Assembly (NCBI RefSeq): GCF_016428645.1 | Contig: NZ_JAELXW010000065.1 | Coordinates: 1 to 38,222 of the forward strand | Reading direction: 5' to 3' | DNA from: Glycomyces salinus | GTDB taxonomy: Bacteria; Actinomycetota; Actinomycetes; Mycobacteriales; Micromonosporaceae | Length of the DNA: 38,222 bases | In this document: piece after piece, positions 17,294 to 24,876 of the stretch | Position numbering within the stretch: the stretch's first letter is position 1 | Layout of the letters: each line of letters opens with the position of its first letter | The notes under the pieces: model-generated | Database searches by the model: none | Told to the model about the DNA's origin: nothing | Seen by the model: only the letters and a program-made list of their open reading frames with translations | Program-made: the position numbers and the translations under genes

Positions 17294-18622
17294 TCAGTTC
17301 GTGCTGTAGACGTTCAATGTCGAGTCGAAGTAGTCGGCGATGTCGGGCGGCGGGGAAGAGAGCCGAAGGGAGCCGACCGTTTCGCCGAGCCAGCCCGGGA
17401 ACTCCGCGGTCTGCTCGCCGGTCACAGGGTCGTACAGGAGAGTGGTGTCCGTGGGCTCCATGTAGAAGGCGATTTGACCCTCCCAGATCAGGTACGGGAG
17501 GCGCTGGTCGTTCTCGGGCACGATCTCGATGGTGTCGAACTCGGCGGTTTCGGAGTCGTAGACCAGCATCAACGCGGGCTCCTCGTCTCCCTCGGCGGTG
17601 GGGATATAACAGGCGATCATCCGACTGCCGTCGGAGGCGCAGATGTTGGGAAGGGTGCCGCTCGGATAGGTCGCCAGCGTCTCGCCGGTCCGCGCGTCGA
17701 GGGCACGCAGCTCGGCCGCAACACCCTCGCCGACTTCGATCAGGAGCTGTTCGCCGAACAGTCCGACTACACCCGGGTCTTCGCAGGGGTCCAGCTCCCA
17801 CAGGCTATCGCCGCTGACCGGGTCGAAACCGGTGTACAGGAACTCATGGTCGAGGCCGCAGCGAGCCTGGTCAGTGCCGGCGATGTTGCGGACGCCGATG
17901 ATGGCGTTCCGTGTCGACCTGGTCATCTCGATAGACCGCTGCTTCCACAGGACTTCGCCGGAATCCAGTGCGATCGCGACGCTCATCAACGGCGCGTCCG
18001 GGGCGCCGCCTGAACCGTTCAGGACCGCCACGGAGTCGGTGGTGATCAAGTGGTGGTGGAAGATCGGCGCACAGCTGTTCTCAGGCGAAGGCGGGTCCGG
18101 ATGGCCGACCCAGAGAACGGTCCCAGAAGACGCCTCTATCGCGACCAGCGCATGCTGCGAGTCCAGTTCGTCGCATTCGGACGAGGCGTCGCCCAGATCC
18201 CGGTCGAGACCTCGAGCGAGGACCGCAGGGACTCCATCGACATTGACCACCTCCACCGTGGAGGGATTCGGCGGCAGCCACCAGCTGATTTCCGTGCCGC
18301 CGATGTCTTCGCCGGTGCCTCCCAGCTCCCACAGCACCTCTCCGGTCCCCGGTTCGGATCCGACGAGGACCAAGTCGCTGTCGTCGTTCTCGGTGTAGTA
18401 GACGACCACGTCCCCCGCGACGGCGGCCATTCCCGACGTCACATCGGCCGACCAGGCGAGCTCATCGGTTTGCGAAACCGTGCCGACTTCGAGCGGCGGA
18501 CCGAAATCGGCCGCAGGTGTATCGGCACTGTCGGCCGTGTTGCTCGCCTCATCGGCTCCATCGTCCGAGCAGGCGCTCAACAGCAGCGCGGCAGCACAAA
18601 GAGTGAGGATCAGGGCTTTCAA
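17294..18622 (-). CDS. Lipoprotein with PQQ-like beta-propeller repeats
   Basis: A 442-residue exported lipoprotein. I chose a TTG start at 18622 because GGAGGAGG lies seven bases upstream and it gives a proper lipoprotein signal: MKALILTLCAAALLLSAC, with lipobox LSAC and Cys18. The mature part has the blade signature of PQQ-like propellers, repeated as TGEVLWELGG, SGTVLWVGHP, SGEVLWKQRS, SGDSLWELDP and TGETLATYPS. Such proteins act as extracytoplasmic scaffolds or binding proteins; no enzymatic PQQ site is evident. It is upstream of and on the same strand as the LamG/Rhs genes, but the ~360-bp gap argues for separate transcription. The exact role is unknown. Confidence 0.82.
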   Translation of the reverse strand: MKALILTLCAAALLLSACSDDGADEASNTADSADTPAADFGPPLEVGTVSQTDELAWSADVTSGMAAVAGDVVVYYTENDDSDLVLVGSEPGTGEVLWELGGTGEDIGGTEISWWLPPNPSTVEVVNVDGVPAVLARGLDRDLGDASSECDELDSQHALVAIEASSGTVLWVGHPDPPSPENSCAPIFHHHLITTDSVAVLNGSGGAPDAPLMSVAIALDSGEVLWKQRSIEMTRSTRNAIIGVRNIAGTDQARCGLDHEFLYTGFDPVSGDSLWELDPCEDPGVVGLFGEQLLIEVGEGVAAELRALDARTGETLATYPSGTLPNICASDGSRMIACYIPTAEGDEEPALMLVYDSETAEFDTIEIVPENDQRLPYLIWEGQIAFYMEPTDTTLLYDPVTGEQTAEFPGWLGETVGSLRLSSPPPDIADYFDSTLNVYSTN

Positions 18623-18827
18623 TGGGATACCTCCTCCGATCGGCACCCCGGGCTGGCTCCGAACGACGCCCACAGCGTACCGCAGTCAGCGATCCGCCCA
18701 GTCCCTTCGACCGCGTGTGACGGCGCGTCAGCCGCTGTCGTCCAACTGGTTTGGAGGAAGACCGAGAGCCTGGAACGGATCACGAACCGGCCGTAGACGT
18801 CGTGCTGCCCCATTGGGGTACGAGCGG

Positions 18828-18875
18828 TATGGTGGCGGCATGATGTTCAACGAAACGAGCACTTCAGGTTCATGA
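18828..18875 (+). CDS. Probable leaderless 11-codon ORF coupled to the next gene
   Basis: TATGGT (18828-18833) is followed after six bases by ATG (18840), the spacing typical of leaderless actinobacterial transcripts. The ORF reads MMFNETSTSGS and its TGA (18873-18875) overlaps the ATG of the 595-aa gene in an ATGA pattern. That gene has no ribosome site of its own, so translation could depend on termination and reinitiation. The CDS proper is 18840-18875. It may be a coupling device rather than a functional peptide. Confidence 0.45.
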   Translation, partial: YGGGMMFNETSTSGS

Positions 18876-20659
18876 CGAGGTCCGGCGAGCGCAGTGCGCT
18901 CGATCCCGACCTCATCCCCCTTCACCAACGCATTCGCGAACTGCTCCTATGTCATCCCGACGGTCCGATTCCCCCCGGGGCGATCAAGGCACTGCGTGAG
19001 AGCGCAGCTCGATCGAGGCCCGGCAGCCGTCGGCTCGTTCCTGAACGACCCGAACTCGGCCCCGAAGGGCTCGAATCCAACCGCAAGCACAGGCGAGCGG
19101 GACTCGCGGTAATGCGGGATCTCCTCCGAGCCGCGGCACCCGGCTCGGCGGACGATCTCGATCGACTCTGCGAACGACTGCGCGGAATCCAATACAACCA
19201 GGTGCTGCGGCTCAAGCATCCCGACACCGAACTCGGACTCGAACCCGAACTGAGCCGCGTCATCGCCCTCCATCTGCTGCGAACTGGGCGCACCCGATTG
19301 GAGATCATGACCGGTCTCGATCTGCTGGCCACCGATCTCCGCGAAGAAGACATCGACCTCGTCCGCGAGATCGCGTTGCTCCAACACGGCTACGGTTTCA
19401 CCGCATCGGAGATGCTCCGGGCAAGCCAGAGACCGGGACATTCGCTGTACTGGCTTGCGGTACGCTCCTCGCCCCCCGATCAGGCCCTTTACGCGGATCT
19501 GCTCGGAATGCTTTCAGCCGAGGACATGGAGGAACTGCTCACTGGGCTGAGCGTCCCGGATTCGATCGAGATCCTCCGGATGATGAGCCATCGGAGCCAG
19601 ACTCCTAAATGGATCAAAGGCAGCAAGCACTTCACCACCGCATTGGCCCAGGCGGCGAAGCGGCCAGAACTGTTCGGCTCGGGCATCACCGGCCTGGTGG
19701 CGATAACGCAAGTGCGCGACGACCTCCTCTACGGCCACAGCGCTCTCCTCGACCTGGAGCAAGGCACCCGCGCCACCGTCGCTCGCGACCTACTCACGGC
19801 GCTCCGCGCCCCACAGGCGCGCGAACTCGTATCGTCGGCATTGGCGGACGACCCCCAAGACAGCGAGGCCATCTGGCTGCACCGATACATCGAAAACGCA
19901 GACGACCGGGACGGAGACTTCCCGCCCGGTCTGGCGATCCGCATCGCCACACCGGCACCAAGTACGCGGCAGGCGCCAAGGACGCACCTGGTTGTCGACG
20001 GCGTCCCTCTGGTCACGAGCCTCTTCGACCACGGTGCGGCGGGGATTCCACCTGTTCTGCTGCATAGAAATCAGGGACTTCGGACATCGGCAGAAGTACA
20101 CGAGGTCTGGCTCGCCGAGGCCGACTGCACGGAAGGCTGCTGCGGAGTTCTGGCGGTCCGCATCAGAAGAGACGAGGCGACCGGTCGTGTCCTCTGGGAC
20201 GTGAAGGCGACACGCGGCGGCACCGAAACCGCGCAGTTCGCGTTCGATGCACGAGAGTACGACGCCGAGGTGGCCCGTGCCGAAGCAGACTATTCGTGGG
20301 AATGGCCCGCACTGCGGGCCGCCCGAATGCTCAACCGGCGACTGCGGGATGATCCATCACTGCTGAGCCGTTGGGACTGTTGCAACTACGGGGCAGTTTC
20401 ATGGAACTTCGATCGTTCTATCCTGCGGTTGATCCTGTGGCACCCCGAACCGCCCAATCCCGATCGGCCCTGGCTCCAGTTCCAGTACCGGACCGAGATC
20501 CCCGACGCGACCTCCGTCGATGACGATGCCGTAGCCGCCACAGTCGAAGAGATTCTCGAGCGGCTCCGCACCAACGACCCGAAATCGATCGGCAAACTCT
20601 GCGGCGGCTCCGAGGAGAACGCGAAGGCCCTGGGATACCCGTGGCCACCGGTTCGCTGA
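18872..20659 (+). CDS. 595-residue protein of unknown function
   Basis: A soluble protein I do not recognise by name. The N-terminal half is largely helical and contains RRLVPERPELGPEGLESNRK and LGLLATDLREEDIDLVREI-like leucine-rich helices. The C-terminal half looks like a separate domain, with DGVPLVTSLFDHGAAGIPPV, then HEVWLAEADCTEGCCGVLAV, RIRRDE and VLWDVKATRGG, and later WDCCNYG. The Cys-rich CTEGCCG element recurs in actinomycete hypothetical proteins in my memory, without a known role. The ATG at 18872 overlaps the stop of an 11-codon ORF. There is no signal peptide or membrane segment. A hairpin terminator follows. Coding evidence is strong (long frame, GC-rich third positions); function is open. 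Confidence 0.75.
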   Translation: MTRSGERSALDPDLIPLHQRIRELLLCHPDGPIPPGAIKALRESAARSRPGSRRLVPERPELGPEGLESNRKHRRAGLAVMRDLLRAAAPGSADDLDRLCERLRGIQYNQVLRLKHPDTELGLEPELSRVIALHLLRTGRTRLEIMTGLDLLATDLREEDIDLVREIALLQHGYGFTASEMLRASQRPGHSLYWLAVRSSPPDQALYADLLGMLSAEDMEELLTGLSVPDSIEILRMMSHRSQTPKWIKGSKHFTTALAQAAKRPELFGSGITGLVAITQVRDDLLYGHSALLDLEQGTRATVARDLLTALRAPQARELVSSALADDPQDSEAIWLHRYIENADDRDGDFPPGLAIRIATPAPSTRQAPRTHLVVDGVPLVTSLFDHGAAGIPPVLLHRNQGLRTSAEVHEVWLAEADCTEGCCGVLAVRIRRDEATGRVLWDVKATRGGTETAQFAFDAREYDAEVARAEADYSWEWPALRAARMLNRRLRDDPSLLSRWDCCNYGAVSWNFDRSILRLILWHPEPPNPDRPWLQFQYRTEIPDATSVDDDAVAATVEEILERLRTNDPKSIGKLCGGSEENAKALGYPWPPVR

Positions 20660-20685
20660 AGCCACCAAGACCATCGCCTCTGTCC

Positions 20686-20708
20686 AGGGCCGCTTCGTCA
20701 GCGGCCCT
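20686..20708 (+). terminator. Hairpin terminator after the 595-aa gene
   Basis: AGGGCCGC (20686-20693) pairs perfectly with GCGGCCCT (20701-20708) around TTCGTCA. It lies 27 bp after the stop codon, without a long T-run. Confidence 0.6.
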
Positions 20709-20789
20709 ATACAGGGATACCGGACGAACCAGGTCCCGGGTGGGTGCGGCCGGCCCTACGATCAAATGAGCGGCACCGTCGCCTCAACA

Positions 20790-21484
20790 TGCCGGAACTC
20801 CTGGGCATCGCATTCGGTCAGTCGGAACGATCCCTGAGAGTCCATTCGTTGCACTCGGACCTCGAACAGTTCGCCTCCGCCCGGTGGCGCTGGCGCGCCT
20901 ACTCCTCGAGGAGAGGATCGAAGGGCGAGCGGGCCTACGCCCGGTACTGGCTCGACACCGCCGAAGGTGGCCACACGCTGCTGATCCGCAGACACCGATC
21001 CTCGGGGAAACTCGCCCTCCACTACTGCTGGACCCCACCAGGACAGGCCATCACCCTGCGCCTGCTCATCCGCGCCGCCGGGCTCCGCTGGCCTGCCGAG
21101 GAAACATTCGAACTCGGCAAGGACAATTTCGGGCTCGACCAATCCCAGGTCAGGACCTACACCGCGATCCGCCGCCACACCATCCTCACCTGCGCAGCCC
21201 TCACCGTCGGCGCTATCGTCGCCGCCGCACAGGCCACACGGACCAACTACCGTGCCCGGCCCGCGCGCCGACCAGACGAAGGCTCTCCCACCGATCCCGG
21301 CCTGATCCCGTTGAGCGTCTGCGAGGCTCGACGCCTCTGGTCCTTTCGCTACCGGCCCGAGCACCACGAATCCCACCGCTGGCACTGGTCATGGTGGACG
21401 CGGCGCCACCAGGCCCGAGCTGGATAGTTGCACCATCGCCGCAACCTCACCGTCTGGGACGAGTTCGACCAGGTCACAGACTGA
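20790..21484 (+). pseudogene. Decayed IS701-family transposase, C-terminal part only
   Basis: The frame encodes the last third of an IS701-type DDE transposase. Recognisable parts are a GSKGERAYARYWLD segment, HTLLIRRHRSSGKLALHYCW, RWPAEETFELGKDNFGLDQ with its catalytic-type Glu, and the terminal WSWWTRRHQARAG. An in-frame TAG at 21425-21427 interrupts it, yet the same frame continues as LHHRRNLTVWDEFDQVTD to a TGA at 21482-21484, like the natural C-terminus. The N-terminal part with the two catalytic Asp residues is absent upstream. It is therefore a dead fragment. The 5' limit is approximate. Confidence 0.75.
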
Positions 21485-21561
21485 ATATGGCTTCGGGTCA
21501 TGTCCGCGCATCGATCAGATCGATGCGCACTCCGGCCACCGGGCGACAAGTGGCCGTTCCG

Positions 21562-21567
21562 TAGAAT
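21562..21567 (+). promoter_or_regulatory. -10 element for a leaderless transcript (kinase-like gene)
   Basis: TAGAAT lies seven bases before the ATG at 21575 and there is no ribosome site between them. This fits the TANNNT-plus-6/7 layout of leaderless actinobacterial mRNAs and supports the chosen start. Confidence 0.55.
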
Positions 21568-21574
21568 CGCCTCG

Positions 21575-22129
21575 ATGATCGACGAACTGAGCGAGCGGAT
21601 CACCGCAAGGTCACCCAAGAACGGCGAGTTCCGGATGGTGGCCGTCGACGGACGCGGCGGGTCCGGCAAGTCGACCTTGACCGACAAGCTCGCGCGCTTC
21701 CTTCCGGGCTTCACCATCATTCACGGTGACGACTACTGGGAGCCGAGCCAAGACAGCGAATTCGGGTGGTTCAACGAGGATCGTTTCCACCACGACGTCG
21801 TCGAACCGCTGGGCAAGGGTCAGCGTCGCCTGGCATATCGCCCCTACATCTGGGAATCCGAGCCGCACCTGCGGTCCCAGGAGCTGGTCGTGGACGCCGG
21901 GATCGTCATCGAGCGCTGCTACTCGATCGGCCTGCCGCTCGATTGGGACTACACCATCTGGGTCGATGCCACCCCCGAACTGGCCCTCGAGCGCGGCATC
22001 GGCCGCGAACCGCACCAGGCCGAGGTCTGGGCGAACCTCTGGCTCCCCAGAGAAGACGCCTACATCGAACGCGAACAACCGAAAACCCGCGCCGACACCG
22101 TCATCGACGCAACCCTGCCCTTCGCATGA
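21575..22129 (+). CDS. Uridine-kinase-like P-loop protein
   Basis: A 184-residue P-loop kinase related to uridine kinases and similar small nucleoside or phosphoribulokinase-type proteins. Walker A is GRGGSGKST (residues 26-34). HGDDYWEP supplies the conserved acidic pair after strand two, and a RYRPYIW-like region (AYRPYIWESE) follows. VVDAGIVIERCYS and YTIWVDATPELALERGIGRE are the late strand and the lid helix. The start is the ATG at 21575 behind a leaderless-type -10 element; upstream frame is not needed for any motif. The substrate cannot be deduced. Neighbours are an IS remnant and a broken ATP-grasp gene, so no pathway is evident. Confidence 0.8.
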   Translation: MIDELSERITARSPKNGEFRMVAVDGRGGSGKSTLTDKLARFLPGFTIIHGDDYWEPSQDSEFGWFNEDRFHHDVVEPLGKGQRRLAYRPYIWESEPHLRSQELVVDAGIVIERCYSIGLPLDWDYTIWVDATPELALERGIGREPHQAEVWANLWLPREDAYIEREQPKTRADTVIDATLPFA

Positions 22130-22178
22130 ACCAGTCCCGGCAGCCTCAAAGCCGACCAGCGTCACACCCGCTCTTGAA

Positions 22179-22247
22179 TCAAATTGCGGCCGTAGTACCG
22201 GCTCCGCGGCGCCGGGTGTACGACGGGTCGAGACGGAGCGTTGTCAT
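22179..22247 (-). CDS. Possible 22-codon peptide ORF coupled to the ATP-grasp fragment
   Basis: The ATG at 22247-22245 overlaps the ATP-grasp TGA in an ATGA pattern and opens a 22-codon ORF beginning MTTLRLDPSYTRRRGAG. Coupled short ORFs next to ATP-grasp ligases can encode peptide substrates, but ligase substrates normally have Thr/Glu/Asp-rich cores, which this does not. It could be chance. Confidence 0.25.
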   Translation of the reverse strand: MTTLRLDPSYTRRRGAGTTAAI

Positions 22248-22764
22248 GCGTCGTCTCCGCTGAAACAGCGCTGCACTGCCGCCCTGTAGACGTTCACCGC
22301 CAAGGCTCTGTGCTCGGCGGAGACGGCAGCGAAATGGTTCAAGCTGACACCGCTGTTGATCTCCATCACTCGCATGCCTTCCGAAGTAGCGACGATGTCG
22401 ACGCTCATGAACGCGCCCCCAACCGCACGGATAGCGGCCATTCCCAGATCAGCCAGCTCCGAGCACAGCCGCCGCGACGTCTCGAGGCGAGGTTCGGCAC
22501 CGAACCTCAGATTATGACGCCATTCGGTCGAATCGTGCGAGTCGCGGACCTTTTCGTATGTCAACAGCGCATCCCCATCGAGGAGCACGACACGGTGTTC
22601 GGACAAAATCTCCTCGAAGGGTGACACCGCCAATATGCGGTAGCGTTCCGACAGAAAGCGCGCCACCAACTCGGCCACTGAACGATTCGGTGCCCGGTAA
22701 ACATCGATGCCACCGGATTCCTTACACGGCTTGATGACCACCTCACCGGGAAAGCGGGCGAGCG
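22244..22764 (-). pseudogene. ATP-grasp ligase, C-terminal part, N-terminus lost at an IS
   Basis: About 173 residues of an ATP-grasp (RimK-like) ligase. FPGEVVIKPCKESGG is the nucleotide-binding Lys strand and glycine loop; HRVVLLDGDALLTYEK and a Met/Glu strand near the end, MRVMEINSGVSLNHF, carry the metal-binding Glu-x-Asn. The N-terminal pre-ATP-grasp domain is missing. The frame runs upstream directly into the inverted repeat of the ISAs1 element at 22765, and no matching N-terminal part is visible on the other side of that element. The gene is therefore truncated, probably by insertion plus deletion. The original substrate is unknown; peptide or amino-acid ligation is the family's theme. 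Confidence 0.75.
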
Positions 22765-24076
22765 CACGGCTTTCACGAGAAGTGGTCGGGTGTGTGTTTC
22801 GCCTGGTGAAGCCGTTACATGATGGCGGGCTCGCTCGTTGAGATGTTCGTACACGATGCGTCTTGATGGAGGAAGCCCTTGTCTGGCAAGGACATGACCG
22901 AGTCGTTTGGTATCGCGCGGTTTGAGGAGTGCGTCGCCGAGTTGTCTGACCCTCGCGGTGCGCAGGGGCGCTGCTATCCCCTTGCCGTGTTCGTGGCGGT
23001 CGCGTTGGCGGGGTTGTTGTGCGGCAAGAACACTCCGGCGCAGTGGGCCAGGTGGGCCGCTGACGCACCGGACGCGGTCGTGCGGGCCCTCGGTGGCATC
23101 GGCCTGGAGGTCGGCGGTGCGGCCTGGTGGTCGCTGCCGTCCTACGACCGTCTGATCGAGGTGCTGTCCGGGCTCGATCCGGACGAGCTGGCCCGCTTCG
23201 CCGCCCGGATCGTCCCCGCGGCGCAAGCGGCGAGCGCGACCACGACCCGGCAGGTGCGCATCGACGGCAAGCGTCCGGTGACGGCCGGGCGCGTCACCGG
23301 CGAGGGTTCGAACCTGATATTGGTGGGCGCGTTGGGCCCCGACGGCCGTATGGCCGACCAGGTTTGCATCGACGATGGTGACGAGATCGACGCGCTCCGA
23401 GCGGTGTGCGAACGCCTCGATGCCGAGGGAGCGCTGGTGTCCGCGGACGAGTTGCACTGCAACGAGGACACCGCAGCGGCGATCGTGGAGGCCGGGGCTG
23501 ATTACTGCCTGGCGCTGAAGGGGAACCACCCGGGCCTGTACGCGGCGGCGAAGGCCTTGCCGTGGAGCGAGATCGACAACGCCGTCCAGACCCGCGAGAC
23601 CGGGCACGGGCGCAGCGAGACCCGCACCGTGAAGATCCTCGCTGTAGGCGGAGCAGTGCGCTTGCCCTTCCCCGGCGTGGCCCAGATCGCCCGGGTCCGC
23701 CGCTGGACCCACGACGAGGCCACCGGCGAGGTCGTCCACCATGTCATGTTTTACCTGACCAGCAGGGACGCTACCGCGTTGCGGCCGGTCGAGTTCGCCG
23801 AGGCCGTCCGGAACCATTGGGGCGTCGAATCGTGGCACTGGGTGAAGGATGTCGTCTTCGACGAGGACCGGTCCACTGCGACGGCCGGAAACCTGACCGC
23901 CAACCTTGCCAGCCTCCGCGCCGCTGCCATCGCGATCCTGACCCGTTTGGGCGGCAAGGGCATCACCGCCTGCCGCGACCATATCGGCTGCCATCCTTAC
24001 ACCAAACCGCTAGAAATCCTCGGCATCGCCCACATCAAACAAGAGTTCCAAATGTGCTTATCTCGTGAATGCCGTG
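22765..24076 (+). mobile_element. ISAs1-family insertion sequence
   Basis: The element is bounded by imperfect inverted repeats: CACGGCTTTCACGAGA at 22765-22780 and the reverse complement CACGGCATTCACGAGA at 24061-24076, 15 of 16 bases identical. The enclosed length, about 1.3 kb, fits the family. No direct target duplication is visible just outside the repeats. The true ends may lie a few bases further in or out. Confidence 0.65.
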
Positions 24077-24123
24077 GTCGGGGCCGCGGAAATCGAGGAG
24101 AAGGTCAGCGCCACTCGTCCTGA
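22879..24123 (+). CDS. ISAs1-family transposase
   Basis: A DDE transposase of 414 codons. Catalytic positions fit Asp129 in RIDGKR, Asp190 in SADELHCN and Glu317 in NHWGVESWHWVKDVVF; the ALKGNHPGL strand is also diagnostic. I chose the TTG at 22879 because GGAGG lies six bases upstream; an ATG follows five codons later. The frame passes straight through the right inverted repeat and stops about 45 bp outside it, so the last ~16 residues (after QMCLS) are probably encoded by flanking DNA. Apart from that tail the protein looks intact. The element has cut off the neighbouring ATP-grasp gene. Confidence 0.88.
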   Translation: MSGKDMTESFGIARFEECVAELSDPRGAQGRCYPLAVFVAVALAGLLCGKNTPAQWARWAADAPDAVVRALGGIGLEVGGAAWWSLPSYDRLIEVLSGLDPDELARFAARIVPAAQAASATTTRQVRIDGKRPVTAGRVTGEGSNLILVGALGPDGRMADQVCIDDGDEIDALRAVCERLDAEGALVSADELHCNEDTAAAIVEAGADYCLALKGNHPGLYAAAKALPWSEIDNAVQTRETGHGRSETRTVKILAVGGAVRLPFPGVAQIARVRRWTHDEATGEVVHHVMFYLTSRDATALRPVEFAEAVRNHWGVESWHWVKDVVFDEDRSTATAGNLTANLASLRAAAIAILTRLGGKGITACRDHIGCHPYTKPLEILGIAHIKQEFQMCLSRECRGRGRGNRGEGQRHSS

Positions 24124-24249
24124 TCCCGGTGCTGACAACTTCACGATTGTGAAGCTTCACCCAGGATGAAGGCAGACAACGAGTAGCCGCGCTCACAGTC
24201 GTCGAAACCGAAGTCACCGGTTGATGCACCCGAACCTTCTACTGCTCGG

Positions 24250-24672
24250 CTACGGAGTGCTGCTGTTCCATGTGTCGCGGTGCATCTTCCAGACACCGCC
24301 GTCGTTCTTCCACAGGACCATGATCTTTCCTCGGCCCAGGAGTGCGCCGTCCGCTCCGTACACGGAGGATTCGCCTACCTCGAGCGCGTATTCGCCCATC
24401 GGGATTACTTCCAAGGTATGCGGTCGGGCGTCGGTTATGCCGAGTTCGAAGAAGCCCCGCCAGTACTGCGCGATGGCGTCCGCGCCGCTGACGGCGTCCG
24501 CGTTCGGGTGCAGAATGATGGCATCGTCGGTGTAGAGGGAGGGCATGGCCGCACTGTCGGCGGTGCGGATTGCCTCCATGAACCGCTCGTTGCCCTCACG
24601 GATGCCTGTTGTCGCGTCCTTGCTGCCGTCCCACGTCGAGTTTCCGATTCCATGCTGATGGTACGACCGCAA
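24250..24672 (-). CDS. SnoaL-like / DUF4440 (NTF2-fold) protein
   Basis: A 140-residue protein with the cystatin-like NTF2 fold typical of SnoaL, ketosteroid-isomerase-like and DUF4440 proteins. Characteristic parts are FMEAIRTADSAAMPSLYTDD, AIILHPNADAVSGADAIAQY, WRGFFELGI and the C-terminal GKIMVLWKNDGGVWKMHRD. This fold forms a small cavity for hydrophobic substrates, and many members have no known reaction. The frame opens with a TTG at 24672 with no good ribosome site, so the start is uncertain and the gene could be trimmed at the 5' end. It lies 74 bp from a nucS remnant that reads away from it. Confidence 0.75.
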   Translation of the reverse strand: MRSYHQHGIGNSTWDGSKDATTGIREGNERFMEAIRTADSAAMPSLYTDDAIILHPNADAVSGADAIAQYWRGFFELGITDARPHTLEVIPMGEYALEVGESSVYGADGALLGRGKIMVLWKNDGGVWKMHRDTWNSSTP

Positions 24673-24727
24673 CCGCCGCGTGTAATCGGTTCACGCCAAT
24701 CCCACCGGCCAGGGTCGCGTCGGCAGG

Positions 24728-24851
24728 CGTCGGTAGGGTGCTGGGCATGCGTCTGTTGGTGGCACGGTGCCAGGTTGATTAGACTGGCCGTTTTTCTGCA
24801 CATTTGCCCACGGCTGACCGTTTGAAAATATGGAAAGTGGACGGGAGCGCG
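24728..24851 (+). pseudogene. Decayed duplicate of the nucS promoter and 5' end
   Basis: From ATG at 24747 this reads [32 protein letters not shown], almost the start of NucS at 31498. By hand I count 16 differences in 105 aligned bases, and the upstream leader with TAGGGT in place of TAAGGT also aligns. Codon 12 is TAG where nucS has TAC. Similarity ends at about 24851, and the rest of nucS is absent. Most of the differences are synonymous, so the two copies diverged while both were functional. It forms the left border of the peptide/P450 cluster. Confidence 0.88.
24728..24851 (+). repeat. Left direct repeat of the 6.6-kb cluster (nucS 5' end)
   Basis: Direct repeat of 31479-31602, offset by 6751 bp, with about 85% identity over the coding part. 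It has the same orientation as the right copy. Together the copies bracket eight genes. Confidence 0.8.
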
Positions 24852-24876
24852 ATCAACATGCTTGCGTCCAGGGGCT

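Noticed and set aside
22561-23994. 477-codon minus-strand ORF across the ISAs1 element
   Set aside because: It is antisense to an intact transposase with all DDE residues and is only a shadow frame.
24139-24154. CTTCAC-GATT-GTGAAG palindrome right of the ISAs1 element
   Set aside because: A short 6-bp stem with no gene end or start beside it; not distinguishable from chance or debris.
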